DNA of 35,889 bases from Flavobacteriaceae bacterium (GCA_947456815.1 CANGTL010000029.1:1-35889), one strand, 5' to 3'; positions 8,260 through 16,783 are shown, counted from the first letter of the stretch. Notes: generated by a model from the sequence alone, not told the origin. Numbers and translations are program-made.

Positions 8260-9918
8260 ATGACACCACTCAAAAGATACTACAGCTTACTTGGTCTAGA
8301 TAAGAAAGACGTCATGCAACTTTTCTTTTATGCCATTTTTGCAGGATTGATCAGCTTGTCTTTACCGCTTGGTATTCAGGCAATTATCAACTTTATTCAA
8401 GCAGGAAGAATCAGCGCCTCATGGATTGTCTTAATTATTCTTGTTGTAATTGGAGTTGCGTTGGTTGGAATTCTGTCGTTAATGCAGTTGCGCATCACAG
8501 AGAACTTGCAACAAAAAATATTTGTGCGCTCATCTTTCGATTTTGCTTCACGCTTTCCAAAAATAAAATTCGAATCAATTTATAATGTCTATCCACCAGA
8601 GCTAGCAAGTCGCTTTTTTGATACAATATCCATTCAAAAAGGAACTTCTAAACTTCTAATTGATTTCTCTGCCGCTTTATTGCAGATTGTTTTTGGGATT
8701 ATATTGTTGTCGTTGTACCATCCTTACTTTATTTTGTTCGGGCTTCTGTTAATAGTCCTACTATATATTATATTTAAATTCTCATACAGATCGGGTCTAG
8801 AAACGAGTATGAAAGAATCTCACTTTAAATATAAAGTAGCCAATTGGTTGCAAGAAATGGCGCGAAATAATTTTAGCTTTAGAAGGGTTTTGAATTATGA
8901 TTTTGCTTTAGAGAAAAACAATACATTGGTTAAAGACTATTTGAGTTATCGCGAAAAACATTTTAAGATTATTCAAAGACAATTTACGCAACTCATCATT
9001 TTCAAAATGATTATTACCGCAAGCCTTTTGTCAATAGGCGGCTATTTGGTTATTAGTCAACAAATGAATATTGGTCAGTTTGTCGCTGCGGAAATCATTA
9101 TTCTGTTAGTGATCAATTCGGTTGAAAAAATAATCCTTGGACTCGAAACTTTCTACGATGTACTGACCTCGGTTGAAAAAATTGGCAGTATTACCGACAT
9201 GGATCTAGAAGAAGAAATCATTGTTGAAAACGACTACTGCTTTACCAATATTCAACTAGAGACGGAAAATCTGAAATTCCGTTTTCCTGAAACAAAAAAT
9301 GATGTCTTGAAATCAATCTCGTTAACAATAGCACAAGGTGAAAGAATATTTATTGAAGGCGAAAATGGATCTGGCAAGACAACGCTTATTCGTGTTTTGT
9401 CGGGCTTACTTCAACCAACTTCTGGCGCTTTCTTTATCAATGATGACACCTTTCGAAAAATTAATTTACAACAATATCGCTCGCAAATAGGGACAATTTT
9501 AAACGGCGAAACACCATTTGAAGGAACGATTAAAGAGAACATTACTTTTAATGATTCCACGGTAAGTGACGAGCAATTAAAATGGGCAATTGATGCAGTT
9601 CAGCTCGGGTCATTAATAAAAGCATTACCAAATGGGTTAGACACCAAAATTTTCCCTGAAGGAAAACAATTGTCTTCCTCAAATGCTAGGAAAATTCTAC
9701 TAGCTAGAAGTATTATCCATAAACCAAAAATCCTATTCTACGAAAACCCAACAGACAATATGGATGAAGAGGTAGCAAATCAAATTATTGATTTTATCTT
9801 GTCTAGCGAAAACAAATGGACCGTAATTGTATCCTCAAAAAACGAACGATGGAAAAACATTTGTTCTAGAGTAATTACTCTCGAGAACGGGAAAATTATT
9901 GCTGAACTAAAAAAATAA
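8260..9918 (+). CDS. ABC transporter, fused permease and degenerate ATPase
   Basis: A 552-residue half-transporter of the type 1 secretion layout. Residues 1-300 hold about six membrane helices and the rest is an ABC ATPase domain. Walker A is intact (GENGSGKTT, 367-375). Other motifs are not: the Q-loop Gln is Asn415, the LSGGQ signature reads LSSSN (471-475), the Walker B Asp is Glu495, the catalytic Glu is Asn496, and the switch His aligns with Lys527. No peptidase domain is fused. ATP may bind, but normal hydrolysis looks unlikely in a homodimer; the loss may be shared by the whole family. The gene lies 4 nt after TetR and 4 nt before the HlyD gene. It would export an unknown substrate together with the next two products. 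Confidence 0.9.
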   Translation: MTPLKRYYSLLGLDKKDVMQLFFYAIFAGLISLSLPLGIQAIINFIQAGRISASWIVLIILVVIGVALVGILSLMQLRITENLQQKIFVRSSFDFASRFPKIKFESIYNVYPPELASRFFDTISIQKGTSKLLIDFSAALLQIVFGIILLSLYHPYFILFGLLLIVLLYIIFKFSYRSGLETSMKESHFKYKVANWLQEMARNNFSFRRVLNYDFALEKNNTLVKDYLSYREKHFKIIQRQFTQLIIFKMIITASLLSIGGYLVISQQMNIGQFVAAEIIILLVINSVEKIILGLETFYDVLTSVEKIGSITDMDLEEEIIVENDYCFTNIQLETENLKFRFPETKNDVLKSISLTIAQGERIFIEGENGSGKTTLIRVLSGLLQPTSGAFFINDDTFRKINLQQYRSQIGTILNGETPFEGTIKENITFNDSTVSDEQLKWAIDAVQLGSLIKALPNGLDTKIFPEGKQLSSSNARKILLARSIIHKPKILFYENPTDNMDEEVANQIIDFILSSENKWTVIVSSKNERWKNICSRVITLENGKIIAELKK

Positions 9919-9922
9919 TTCT

Positions 9923-11269
9923 ATGTTAAATTTATCAAGTACAGATCAAAAAATTGGACCACTAGAGAAGTATTCTACAGTGAAGAACCTGGCAAACAGG
10001 CCGCATTACAAGATTTTAAATAGAATTATTGCGATTGTTTCATTGTTTGTTGTAATCGCATTATTCTTGCCTTGGACACAAAACATATCAGGTCAAGGGT
10101 CAGTAACTACTTTGAAACCAAATCAAAGACCACAGACCATTCAAACCGTCATTTCTGGGCGAATAGAAAAGTGGTATGTCAAAGAAGGTGATTTCGTTCA
10201 AAAAGGCGACACTATTCTGTTCATTTCGGAGATAAAAGAAGAATATTTTGATCCGAATTTAGTTGGCAATACAAAGAATCAAGCTGAAGCGAAGAAAAAA
10301 TCCGTTGAATCCTACGGCTCAAAAGTAAATGCTTTGGGAAATCAAATTAATGCGATTGAAAATGAAAAGACGCTAAAACTGCAACAAGCGCAAAATAAAA
10401 TCAAACAAGCCATTTTCAAAATAAAAACAGACAGCATCGATTTAGAAGCAGTCAAAACCCAATTGAAAATCGCCAAAACCCAGTTTAATCGTGCAACGCA
10501 ATTAAATAAAGAAGGCCTAAAACCGCTGACCGATGTCGAAGAAAAACGCCTGAAATTGCAAGATGCTGAAGCCAAAATTATATCGCAAGAAAACAAATAT
10601 CTTACAAGTAAAAACGAGTACATCAATGCTCGTGTAGAAATTAATCGCATCAAAGCAGAGTACAACGAGAAGTCTTCCAAAGCGGAAAGTGACCAATTTA
10701 CCGCCTTAAGTAACCAATATGATACCGAGGCACAAGTCAACAAACTCGAGAATCAAGTGGTAAACTACAGCATCCGAAACGGAATGTATTATATCAAAGC
10801 ACCACAAACAGGCTATGTAAATAGAGCTTTACAGGCAGGTATTGGCGAAAACATCAAGGAAGGAACACCAATCGTCAGCATCATGCCTGCGAATTACGAA
10901 ATAGCGGTAGAAACATATGTTGATCCAGTCGACTTTCCTTTGATTCATCGCGGCGAAAAGATTCGGGTGTGGTTTGATGGTTGGCCAACTATCGTATTTT
11001 CAGGTTGGCCAGATATGTCGTACGGAACTTTCGGCGGTAAAGTAGTTGCCATTGAAAATTTTATTAGTGATAATGGAAAGTTCCGAATCTTAATTGCACC
11101 AGATGAAGATGATGATCCGTGGCCAAAGCAATTAAGCATAGGTTCAGGCGCGCAAACAATCGCATTATTAAACAACGTTCCGGTTTGGTTTGAGTTGTGG
11201 CGAACCTTGAATGGTTTTCCACCAAACTATTACACGCCTAAGTCAAAAGAAACTAAAGACAAAAAATAA
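9923..11269 (+). CDS. HlyD family periplasmic adaptor of the ABC exporter
   Basis: A 448-residue membrane-fusion protein. A single N-terminal membrane helix (about residues 33-51) is followed by a biotinyl-lipoyl half (ISGRIEKWYVKEGDFVQKGD, about 76-95). A long coiled-coil hairpin (about 115-280) is rich in K, E and Q. The second lipoyl half (YIKAPQTGYVNRALQAGIGE) and a beta-barrel follow. It would bridge the inner-membrane ABC protein and the TolC channel across the periplasm. Its stop codon overlaps the next start by one base (TAATG), a sign of translational coupling. Confidence 0.93.
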   Translation: MLNLSSTDQKIGPLEKYSTVKNLANRPHYKILNRIIAIVSLFVVIALFLPWTQNISGQGSVTTLKPNQRPQTIQTVISGRIEKWYVKEGDFVQKGDTILFISEIKEEYFDPNLVGNTKNQAEAKKKSVESYGSKVNALGNQINAIENEKTLKLQQAQNKIKQAIFKIKTDSIDLEAVKTQLKIAKTQFNRATQLNKEGLKPLTDVEEKRLKLQDAEAKIISQENKYLTSKNEYINARVEINRIKAEYNEKSSKAESDQFTALSNQYDTEAQVNKLENQVVNYSIRNGMYYIKAPQTGYVNRALQAGIGENIKEGTPIVSIMPANYEIAVETYVDPVDFPLIHRGEKIRVWFDGWPTIVFSGWPDMSYGTFGGKVVAIENFISDNGKFRILIAPDEDDDPWPKQLSIGSGAQTIALLNNVPVWFELWRTLNGFPPNYYTPKSKETKDKK

Positions 11270-12657
11270 TGAGAAACCTATTGATTGTTTTCTTATTTAC
11301 TGCTTTTACTTGTTTTGGACAAAACACCGTTCCAACTGAATTCTCGTACAATGAATTCTTGGGACAAGTAAAAAAATTCCATCCATTGGTCAAAACTGCT
11401 AATCTTGAAATCAGTATGGCGCAAGCAAACTTATTGAGAGCTCGAGGTAGTTTCGACCCAAAAATAGAAGTTGATTTTTCAAAAAAACAATTCAAAGACA
11501 ACGAATATTATTCACTTTTGAATAGTAGTTTCAAGATTCCAACTTGGTACGGAATTGAAGTCAAAGCGGGTTTCGACAATAGCGAAGGCGTGTTTCTAAA
11601 TCCAGAAAACACCATGCCTAATCAAGGCTTAACATCGCTTGGAATAAGTGTTCCGTTGGGTCAAGGTTTGTTTATCAATCAGCGAATGGCTGATTTACGA
11701 AAAGCAAAAATGCAAATTCGACTGAGTCAAGCGGAAAGAAAATTAAACGCTATTGCCGTACTTTACGATGCTTCCGTTGCCTATTTTAATTGGAAACGAA
11801 GTTACAACGAAGTCAAATTATACGAGAATTACGCGACCAATGCGAAAGTCAGATTTGGCGGCGTAAAATCACTCATTGAGCAAGGCGACAAGCCGGCAAT
11901 CGACAGCATTGAGGCGGGAATTATACTAAAGAATCGCTTGCTAAGTCTAGAAGATGCGAACCTTAAATTAGCCAAAGCCAAACTCGAATTAGCGAATTAT
12001 TTATGGTTAGAGAACACCATTCCTCTAGAGCTTTCAGATACGCTAATTCCCGAAGATAAATTGGAGATGACCATTCAAGAAACGCTTAAAACAAATGATC
12101 TTCTCAATACAGATTTTTCAATAAACAACCATCCAAAAATCAATGCACTGGAAAGCAAAGTCGATATCCTAAATGTTGAACGCAGACTCAAAGCCAATAG
12201 CATCTTGCCAAAAATTGACCTTGGCTACACCTATTTATCAGAGCCGAATGCTTTTGACAACTATCGCTTCGAAGACTACAAAATTGGAATGAATTTCTAT
12301 TTTCCGCTTTTGTTGCGAAAAGAGCGCGGTGATTTGAAAATCGCGAAATTCAAATTACAGGAATCCAAATTCGCTTTAGAATTAGAAAAAGTGCAACTAA
12401 CCAATAAAATCAAAGCACAAAAAACCGAAATTCAATCCTTACAAAAACAAAGGACGTTCATCAAAAGCTTGGTTACAGACAATACGACCATGTTGACTTC
12501 GGAAGAAAGACTTTTTTCTTTCGGAGAAAGTTCGATGTTCCTTATTAATTCGAGAGAAAACAATTTGGTAACGGCGCAATTGGCAGATATCGCTTTGGAA
12601 AACCGATTCTTTATATCGAATTCAGAACTATTCAGAATCATGGCAAATCCAGATTAA
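11269..12657 (+). CDS. TolC family outer-membrane protein
   Basis: A 462-residue protein with a signal peptide (residues 1-17, ending CFGQ). Two repeats of the outer-membrane efflux protein fold are suggested by long amphipathic helices around residues 130-260 and 350-460, with strand-rich stretches between. It forms the outer channel of a tripartite exporter with the two genes upstream. It overlaps the HlyD gene by one base and is the last gene of the operon; no strong terminator is visible before map. Confidence 0.92.
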   Translation: MRNLLIVFLFTAFTCFGQNTVPTEFSYNEFLGQVKKFHPLVKTANLEISMAQANLLRARGSFDPKIEVDFSKKQFKDNEYYSLLNSSFKIPTWYGIEVKAGFDNSEGVFLNPENTMPNQGLTSLGISVPLGQGLFINQRMADLRKAKMQIRLSQAERKLNAIAVLYDASVAYFNWKRSYNEVKLYENYATNAKVRFGGVKSLIEQGDKPAIDSIEAGIILKNRLLSLEDANLKLAKAKLELANYLWLENTIPLELSDTLIPEDKLEMTIQETLKTNDLLNTDFSINNHPKINALESKVDILNVERRLKANSILPKIDLGYTYLSEPNAFDNYRFEDYKIGMNFYFPLLLRKERGDLKIAKFKLQESKFALELEKVQLTNKIKAQKTEIQSLQKQRTFIKSLVTDNTTMLTSEERLFSFGESSMFLINSRENNLVTAQLADIALENRFFISNSELFRIMANPD

Positions 12658-12718
12658 TGAAGGTTAATCGGCGGTTCATTTGAACTCAAAATTCTCTATT
12701 TTATTTGCGTTAAATACG

Positions 12719-12726
12719 TACTTTTG
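12719..12726 (+). promoter_or_regulatory. -7 box of map
   Basis: TACTTTTG, 19 bp upstream of the map ATG. No well-spaced -33 element is seen. Confidence 0.5.
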
Positions 12727-12745
12727 CGACTCGAATTAAGAAAAA

Positions 12746-13564
12746 ATGATTATCCAAAAAACAAGAGAAGAAATTGAATTGATGCGAGAAAGCGCACTTA
12801 TTGTTTCTAAGACTTTAGGAATGATTGCGGGCGAAATCAAGCCGGGTATAACCACTTTGTATCTAGACAAATTAGCCGAAGAATTTATAAGAGATCACGG
12901 AGCTGAACCTAGTTTTCTAGGTCTGTACGGATTTCCTAATTCATTGTGCATGAGTCCAAACGCACAAGTCGTTCACGGAATTCCTAACAACAAACCTTTA
13001 GAAAGCGGTGATGTGATTTCGGTAGATTGTGGTGCTTTCAAAAACGGCTACCACGGCGATCACGCTTATTCATTTGAAATTGGCGAAGTCGCACCCGAAA
13101 CAAAGAAATTACTTCAAGTTACCAAAGAATCTCTTTATGTTGGGATACGTGAATTCAAATTAGGAAATCGCGTTGAAGATGTTGGCAATGCCATTCAAAA
13201 ATACACTGAAGCACATGGCTACGGCGTTGTACGCGAACTTGTCGGACATGGTTTAGGGCAAAAAATGCACGAAGATCCTGAAATGCCCAACTACGGAAAA
13301 CGCGGTCGCGGAAAACTATTTGTAGAGGGAATGGTCGTGGCGATAGAGCCAATGATTAATATGGGAACGCGCAATATCAAACAACTCAAAGACGGTTGGA
13401 CAATCCTTACCGCTGACGGAAAACCCAGTGCTCATTTCGAACATGATGTAGCTATAATTGACGGAAAACCCGAATTGCTTTCGACGTTTGCGTACGTATA
13501 CAAAGCGTTGGGAATTGTAAGCAATGAAGAGGACGAATTTCGCAGACAACCTTTGAAAATCTAA
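12746..13564 (+). CDS. map: Type I methionine aminopeptidase
   Basis: A 272-residue cytosolic metallopeptidase that removes the initiator methionine from new proteins. The five metal ligands of the pita-bread fold are present: Asp94 (VDCGAF), Asp105 (HGDHAY), His168 (GHGLG), Glu201 (AIEPM) and Glu232 (HFEHD). The C-terminus ends in EFRRQPLKI. The stop codon TAA is itself the first three bases of the family B repeat at 13562, so the repeat begins exactly at the end of the gene. The length is normal, so the coding part appears undamaged. Confidence 0.96.
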   Translation: MIIQKTREEIELMRESALIVSKTLGMIAGEIKPGITTLYLDKLAEEFIRDHGAEPSFLGLYGFPNSLCMSPNAQVVHGIPNNKPLESGDVISVDCGAFKNGYHGDHAYSFEIGEVAPETKKLLQVTKESLYVGIREFKLGNRVEDVGNAIQKYTEAHGYGVVRELVGHGLGQKMHEDPEMPNYGKRGRGKLFVEGMVVAIEPMINMGTRNIKQLKDGWTILTADGKPSAHFEHDVAIIDGKPELLSTFAYVYKALGIVSNEEDEFRRQPLKI

Positions 13565-13585
13565 CACAGATTTGACGGATTTTCA

Positions 13586-13593
13586 TAGATTTG
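13586..13593 (+). promoter_or_regulatory. -7 box inside the left inverted repeat
   Basis: TAGATTTG fits TAnnTTTG and lies at the inner edge of the left repeat arm, 37 bp upstream of the GxxExxY start codon, so the element may carry its own promoter. There is no clear -33 partner. Confidence 0.4.
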
Positions 13594-13630
13594 TTTTTAT
13601 ATCACTTTACACACCATAAAATTATTATAT

Positions 13631-14005
13631 ATGCCTGACTTATATTTAGCAAAGCAAACTTTCCATATCATTGGTATTTGTATGGAAGTACACAAAATAC
13701 TGGGAAAAGGTCACAATGAAATTGTTTACGGGGATGCCATTGAATACGAATTTACTAGAAACAAAATCCCTTTTGAAAGGGAAAAAAAATATAATATTAC
13801 ATATAAAGACATTATTTTACCTCATCATTATTACTCCGATTTTGTTGTTTTTGATGAGATAATTTTAGAACTCAAAGCCATTCAAAGTTTGTCCAACAGC
13901 GAAATCAAGCAAACCTTAAATTATTTAGCAGCTTCCAAAAATAAGATAGGATTGCTAATTAATTTCGGAGAAGATTCCTTAAAATACAAAAGAATAATTC
14001 TTTAG
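13631..14005 (+). CDS. GxxExxY protein (PD-(D/E)xK nuclease-like)
   Basis: A 124-residue protein of the GxxExxY family. The name-giving motif is Gly27-His-Asn-Glu30-Ile-Val-Tyr33. A PD-(D/E)xK-like core follows: Asp70 in YYSDFVVFDE, then Glu80-Leu-Lys82 in IILELKAI. The end contains the family-typical QTLNYLAASKNKIGLLINFG stretch. The function is unknown; the fold suggests a nuclease or a relic of one. All core residues are present, so it looks intact. The gene is the only content of a unit bounded by inverted repeats (13562-14039). Confidence 0.9.
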   Translation: MPDLYLAKQTFHIIGICMEVHKILGKGHNEIVYGDAIEYEFTRNKIPFEREKKYNITYKDIILPHHYYSDFVVFDEIILELKAIQSLSNSEIKQTLNYLAASKNKIGLLINFGEDSLKYKRIIL

Positions 14006-14023
14006 CTTAATCCGTGAAAATCT

Positions 14024-14791
14024 GTGAAATCTGTGTTTAAATTGATTCTTAATACCATTCCCAGACCAATTCTCATTCGATTGAGTTACTTGGCTCGACC
14101 ATTAATGGCTTTTTTGCTGCAAGGAAAAACGTATACTGATCCGATTGACGGCAAAAGTTTCAGGATTTTTTTGCCCTACGGATACGGAACACAACGCAAT
14201 AATGTGCTTTCTCCAAGTACACTCTCATTAGAAAGACATCGTTTACTTTGGTTGTATTTAAAGAACGAAACAGATTTTTTTTCAGCGCCCAAAAAAGTAT
14301 TGCACTTTGCACCAGAGCAAGCATTCTATAAATTGTTCAGGAATCAAAAGAACTTAGATTATACAACTACGGATTTACTTTCTCCCCTCGCGGACGTAAA
14401 AGCGGACATCTGTAATTTGCCTTTCGACGATAATGCCTATGACGTCATTCTTTGTAATCATGTCTTAGAACATATTCCTGACGACACTAAAGCCATGCAA
14501 GAATTATATCGGGTTCTAAAGCCTGGGGGAATGGGTATTTTTCAAATTCCACAGGACCTAAATAGAGCGACGACTTTTTCAGACGATTCGATAACAGATC
14601 AAAAAGAACGATCACGAATATTTGGACAATACGATCACGTTCGAATTTACGGAAAAGACTATTTTGACAAACTAAGAAGTGTTGGCTTCACTGTCGATGA
14701 AGTGAATTATACCGCTGCACTTTCTCCCGATTTAGTCGATAAATATTGTTTGGCTAAAGGAGAAATAATTCCAGTTTGTTCTAAAAAATAG
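14024..14791 (+). CDS. Class I SAM-dependent methyltransferase, start codon supplied by a repeat
   Basis: A 255-residue cytosolic methyltransferase. The SAM-binding Rossmann part is seen at KVLHFAPEQAFYK (about residues 93-105), an acidic TTDLLSPLADVKADICNLPF segment, and CNHVLEHIPDD followed by ELYRVLKPGG. The substrate is unknown. No ATG is available at the right place: the best starts are GTG at 14024 or GTG at 14033, and both lie within the right arm of the family B repeat (ends at 14039). The first five residues are therefore encoded by repeat sequence. The 255-residue length is for the 14024 start. Confidence 0.85.
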   Translation: MKSVFKLILNTIPRPILIRLSYLARPLMAFLLQGKTYTDPIDGKSFRIFLPYGYGTQRNNVLSPSTLSLERHRLLWLYLKNETDFFSAPKKVLHFAPEQAFYKLFRNQKNLDYTTTDLLSPLADVKADICNLPFDDNAYDVILCNHVLEHIPDDTKAMQELYRVLKPGGMGIFQIPQDLNRATTFSDDSITDQKERSRIFGQYDHVRIYGKDYFDKLRSVGFTVDEVNYTAALSPDLVDKYCLAKGEIIPVCSKK

Positions 14792-14864
14792 TCCCATAAA
14801 AACGTTAAGAAGAATCGATCGCCATACAATTTTTTAGTACATTTAATTTTTTAAAATTAATCCT

Positions 14865-16118
14865 ATGATGAAATCGATCTTTACCTCGATATTGTTGGTT
14901 ATTGCGCTGTCAACAGCTGTCGCTCAAGCAGAAAAAGAAGTTCCGCCACCATTTCATATCAAGACCATAACTTTTGTACAAAACAAACAAAATATAGTTC
15001 CAATATTTCAACTTGGCGATTCGTTTCAATTGCAATTCGACGATCTGCATGCGAATGAAGCCAACTACTACTACCAAATCGTGCATTGCGATTACAACTG
15101 GAAACAATCGCAACTCTCGGTAAACGAGTACATGAGAGGATTCGACAACCAAAGAATTCTTGATTACGCAAACTCCTACAATGCTTTGCAGTTGTACGCG
15201 CACTATCGAATCCAATTTCCAAACAGAAATACGCAATTTCTTGTTAGTGGAAATTACATGATTAAGATTGTTGATGAAGCCGGCGACGTTGTATTCTCAA
15301 GAAAATTTATACTTTATGAAAACATCGTTTCAGTTCCAATGCAAGTCAAGAGAGCCAGAAATATTGCCGATGTAAATTACAAGCACAATATAGAATTCTC
15401 TGTAAAATCAACTAGCATTACCTTTCAAAGTCCGCTTTCGAACGTAAAAGTACTTTTACTTCAAAACGGAAAACTAGATTCAGGAATCACCAACATCAAA
15501 CCGATGTTTACTATTGGTAACGACCTCATCTACAAATACGATACAGAAACCCAATTCTGGGCTGGAAATGAGTTTCGATATTTCGAAAACAAAGATATTA
15601 GAGCAGCAACTAATAATGTAGCAAGGATTGATTCGCAAGGCGGCGTTTATAACGCGTACTTATATCCAGACGAAGCTAGAGCAACAGTCCCATATAGCTA
15701 CAATCCGGACTACAACGGAAACTTTCTCATCAATAATTTAAATGTAGAAAACAGCGAAATAGAAGCCGACTACGCTTGGGTTTATTTCTCTTTGTCCGCT
15801 CCAGCATTTTACGAAAAGAAAGACATTTACGTGAATGGTATGTTCAACAATTATGCGATGAATGCTGAAAGCAAAATGGACTATAATGCCGAAAAAGCTG
15901 TATTCGAAAAGGCAATTATGATCAAACAGGGTTTTACCAATTATCAATATGTGGTCGGAGACAAGTCTGGTAAAATCGACAATGCCAACGCCATCGACGG
16001 CAACTTCTTTCAAACAGAAGATAATTATTTCGCATTAATTTACTACAAAGAAAATAACCAACGCTATGATCGGATTATCGGAAAAGCAGTGGCGAGTTCA
16101 ACAGACATTATTAATTAA
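14865..16118 (+). CDS. Type IX secretion system plug protein (DUF5103)
   Basis: A 417-residue exported protein with a signal peptide (about residues 1-20). It matches the DUF5103 family; visible landmarks are YYQIVHCDYNWKQSQLSVNE (about residues 66-85), the beta-rich NYMIKIVDEAGDVVFSRKF stretch and a C-terminal FNNYAMNAESKMDYN domain. In Flavobacterium johnsoniae this family member plugs the periplasmic side of the SprA translocon when no PorV shuttle is bound. Two start codons stand in tandem (14865, 14868); either is possible. Two T9SS cargo proteins occur elsewhere in this window. A near-match -7 box, TACATTTA, lies about 25 bp upstream. Confidence 0.88.
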   Translation: MMKSIFTSILLVIALSTAVAQAEKEVPPPFHIKTITFVQNKQNIVPIFQLGDSFQLQFDDLHANEANYYYQIVHCDYNWKQSQLSVNEYMRGFDNQRILDYANSYNALQLYAHYRIQFPNRNTQFLVSGNYMIKIVDEAGDVVFSRKFILYENIVSVPMQVKRARNIADVNYKHNIEFSVKSTSITFQSPLSNVKVLLLQNGKLDSGITNIKPMFTIGNDLIYKYDTETQFWAGNEFRYFENKDIRAATNNVARIDSQGGVYNAYLYPDEARATVPYSYNPDYNGNFLINNLNVENSEIEADYAWVYFSLSAPAFYEKKDIYVNGMFNNYAMNAESKMDYNAEKAVFEKAIMIKQGFTNYQYVVGDKSGKIDNANAIDGNFFQTEDNYFALIYYKENNQRYDRIIGKAVASSTDIIN

Positions 16119-16160
16119 GAAAATTTAACTTTAAATTATCTTCTAAAATTGATTTTTTCG

Positions 16161-16168
16161 TAAATTTG
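16161..16168 (+). promoter_or_regulatory. -7 box of apaG
   Basis: TAAATTTG, a full TAnnTTTG match 25 bp before the apaG start. Confidence 0.5.
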
Positions 16169-16193
16169 AACATCATTTACTACAAATACTATG

Positions 16194-16580
16194 ATGGTTT
16201 CTCAAATTACAAGAGGCATAAAAATTTCAGTTCTTACGAATTTTGAAGGTACCTACTTCAAGAATCACAAGATTCATTTTGCCTTTAGCTATCAAGTGTC
16301 TATCGAGAATCATAGTAAAGATTCCGTTCAACTCACCTCAAGACATTGGGAAATTTACGACTCTCTTAATGATAAAGAAGTGGTAGATGGCGAAGGCGTT
16401 ATAGGCAAAAAACCAGTGTTGAAACCTGGCGAAACACACACTTATAGTTCTGGTTGTTTGCTGTCATCCCCATTTGGCGCGATGCACGGACATTTCAACA
16501 TGATCAATTTTACTTCTGCCAAGAACTTTAAAGTCATTGTACCGACATTCAAATTGAGCGCTCCATTTGCCTTAAATTAG
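16194..16580 (+). CDS. apaG: ApaG family protein (Co2+/Mg2+ efflux-associated)
   Basis: A 128-residue protein of the ApaG family, a fibronectin-III-like beta sandwich. Key stretches are NHSKDSVQLTSRHWEIYD, VDGEGVIGKKPVLKPGE and YSSGCLLSSPFGAMHGHFNM, together almost a family signature. ApaG was linked to cobalt resistance and magnesium efflux in Salmonella; its biochemical role is not settled. An ATG one codon upstream (16191) is equally possible; I prefer the start giving MVSQITRGI. The gene is monocistronic. Confidence 0.93.
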   Translation: MVSQITRGIKISVLTNFEGTYFKNHKIHFAFSYQVSIENHSKDSVQLTSRHWEIYDSLNDKEVVDGEGVIGKKPVLKPGETHTYSSGCLLSSPFGAMHGHFNMINFTSAKNFKVIVPTFKLSAPFALN

Positions 16581-16583
16581 AAG

Positions 16584-16729
16584 CCAATCCAGCTTTCCGC
16601 TCCAAGTTTTTGTCCTCGCTCCCTTTTTTGCAAAGCACAAAAAGAGCTCCAGTCGTCGCTTCTTTCTGCTTCCAAAAAATGGTCGCGAAAACAAAAAGCT
16701 TTACACTGCAATCTGGGCTAAAACTCTAA
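16584..16729 (+). repeat. Dispersed intergenic repeat, family A, copy 2 (diverged)
   Basis: A spacer element with left arm CTTTCCGCTCCAAGTTTTTG and right arm ACAAAAAGCTTTACACTGCA followed by ATCTGGGCTAAAAC, matching the arms of the copies at 23533 and 30816. The middle (16621-16690) differs and contains its own GCACAAAAAGAGCTC stretch. With the promoter and octamer array it fills the 302-bp gap between apaG and pruA. Confidence 0.6.
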
Positions 16730-16783
16730 AAACCAATCCATAATTAATTAAATTTTGTAGCCTTTTTTTACAATAAACCTTTG

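Larger units (their letters stand above)
13562..14039. repeat. Family B element carrying a GxxExxY gene (478 bp, terminal inverted repeats)
   Basis: The left end reads TAACACAGATTTGACGGATT and the right end, read on the minus strand, TAAACACAGATTTCACAGAT. The two ends match over about 30 bp with only a few differences. The ends are the same as those of the 62-bp hairpin at 6062-6123. Inside there is a single gene (13631-14005) and nothing else. The left end coincides with the map stop codon, and the right end contains the predicted start codon of the next gene. No transposase and no clear target-site duplication are seen. Mobility is inferred from structure only. Confidence 0.7.

Noticed and set aside
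13562..14039. Insertion sequence with target-site duplication
   Set aside because: No transposase is present and no convincing duplication flanks the ends; reported as an inverted-repeat unit, with mobility left open.
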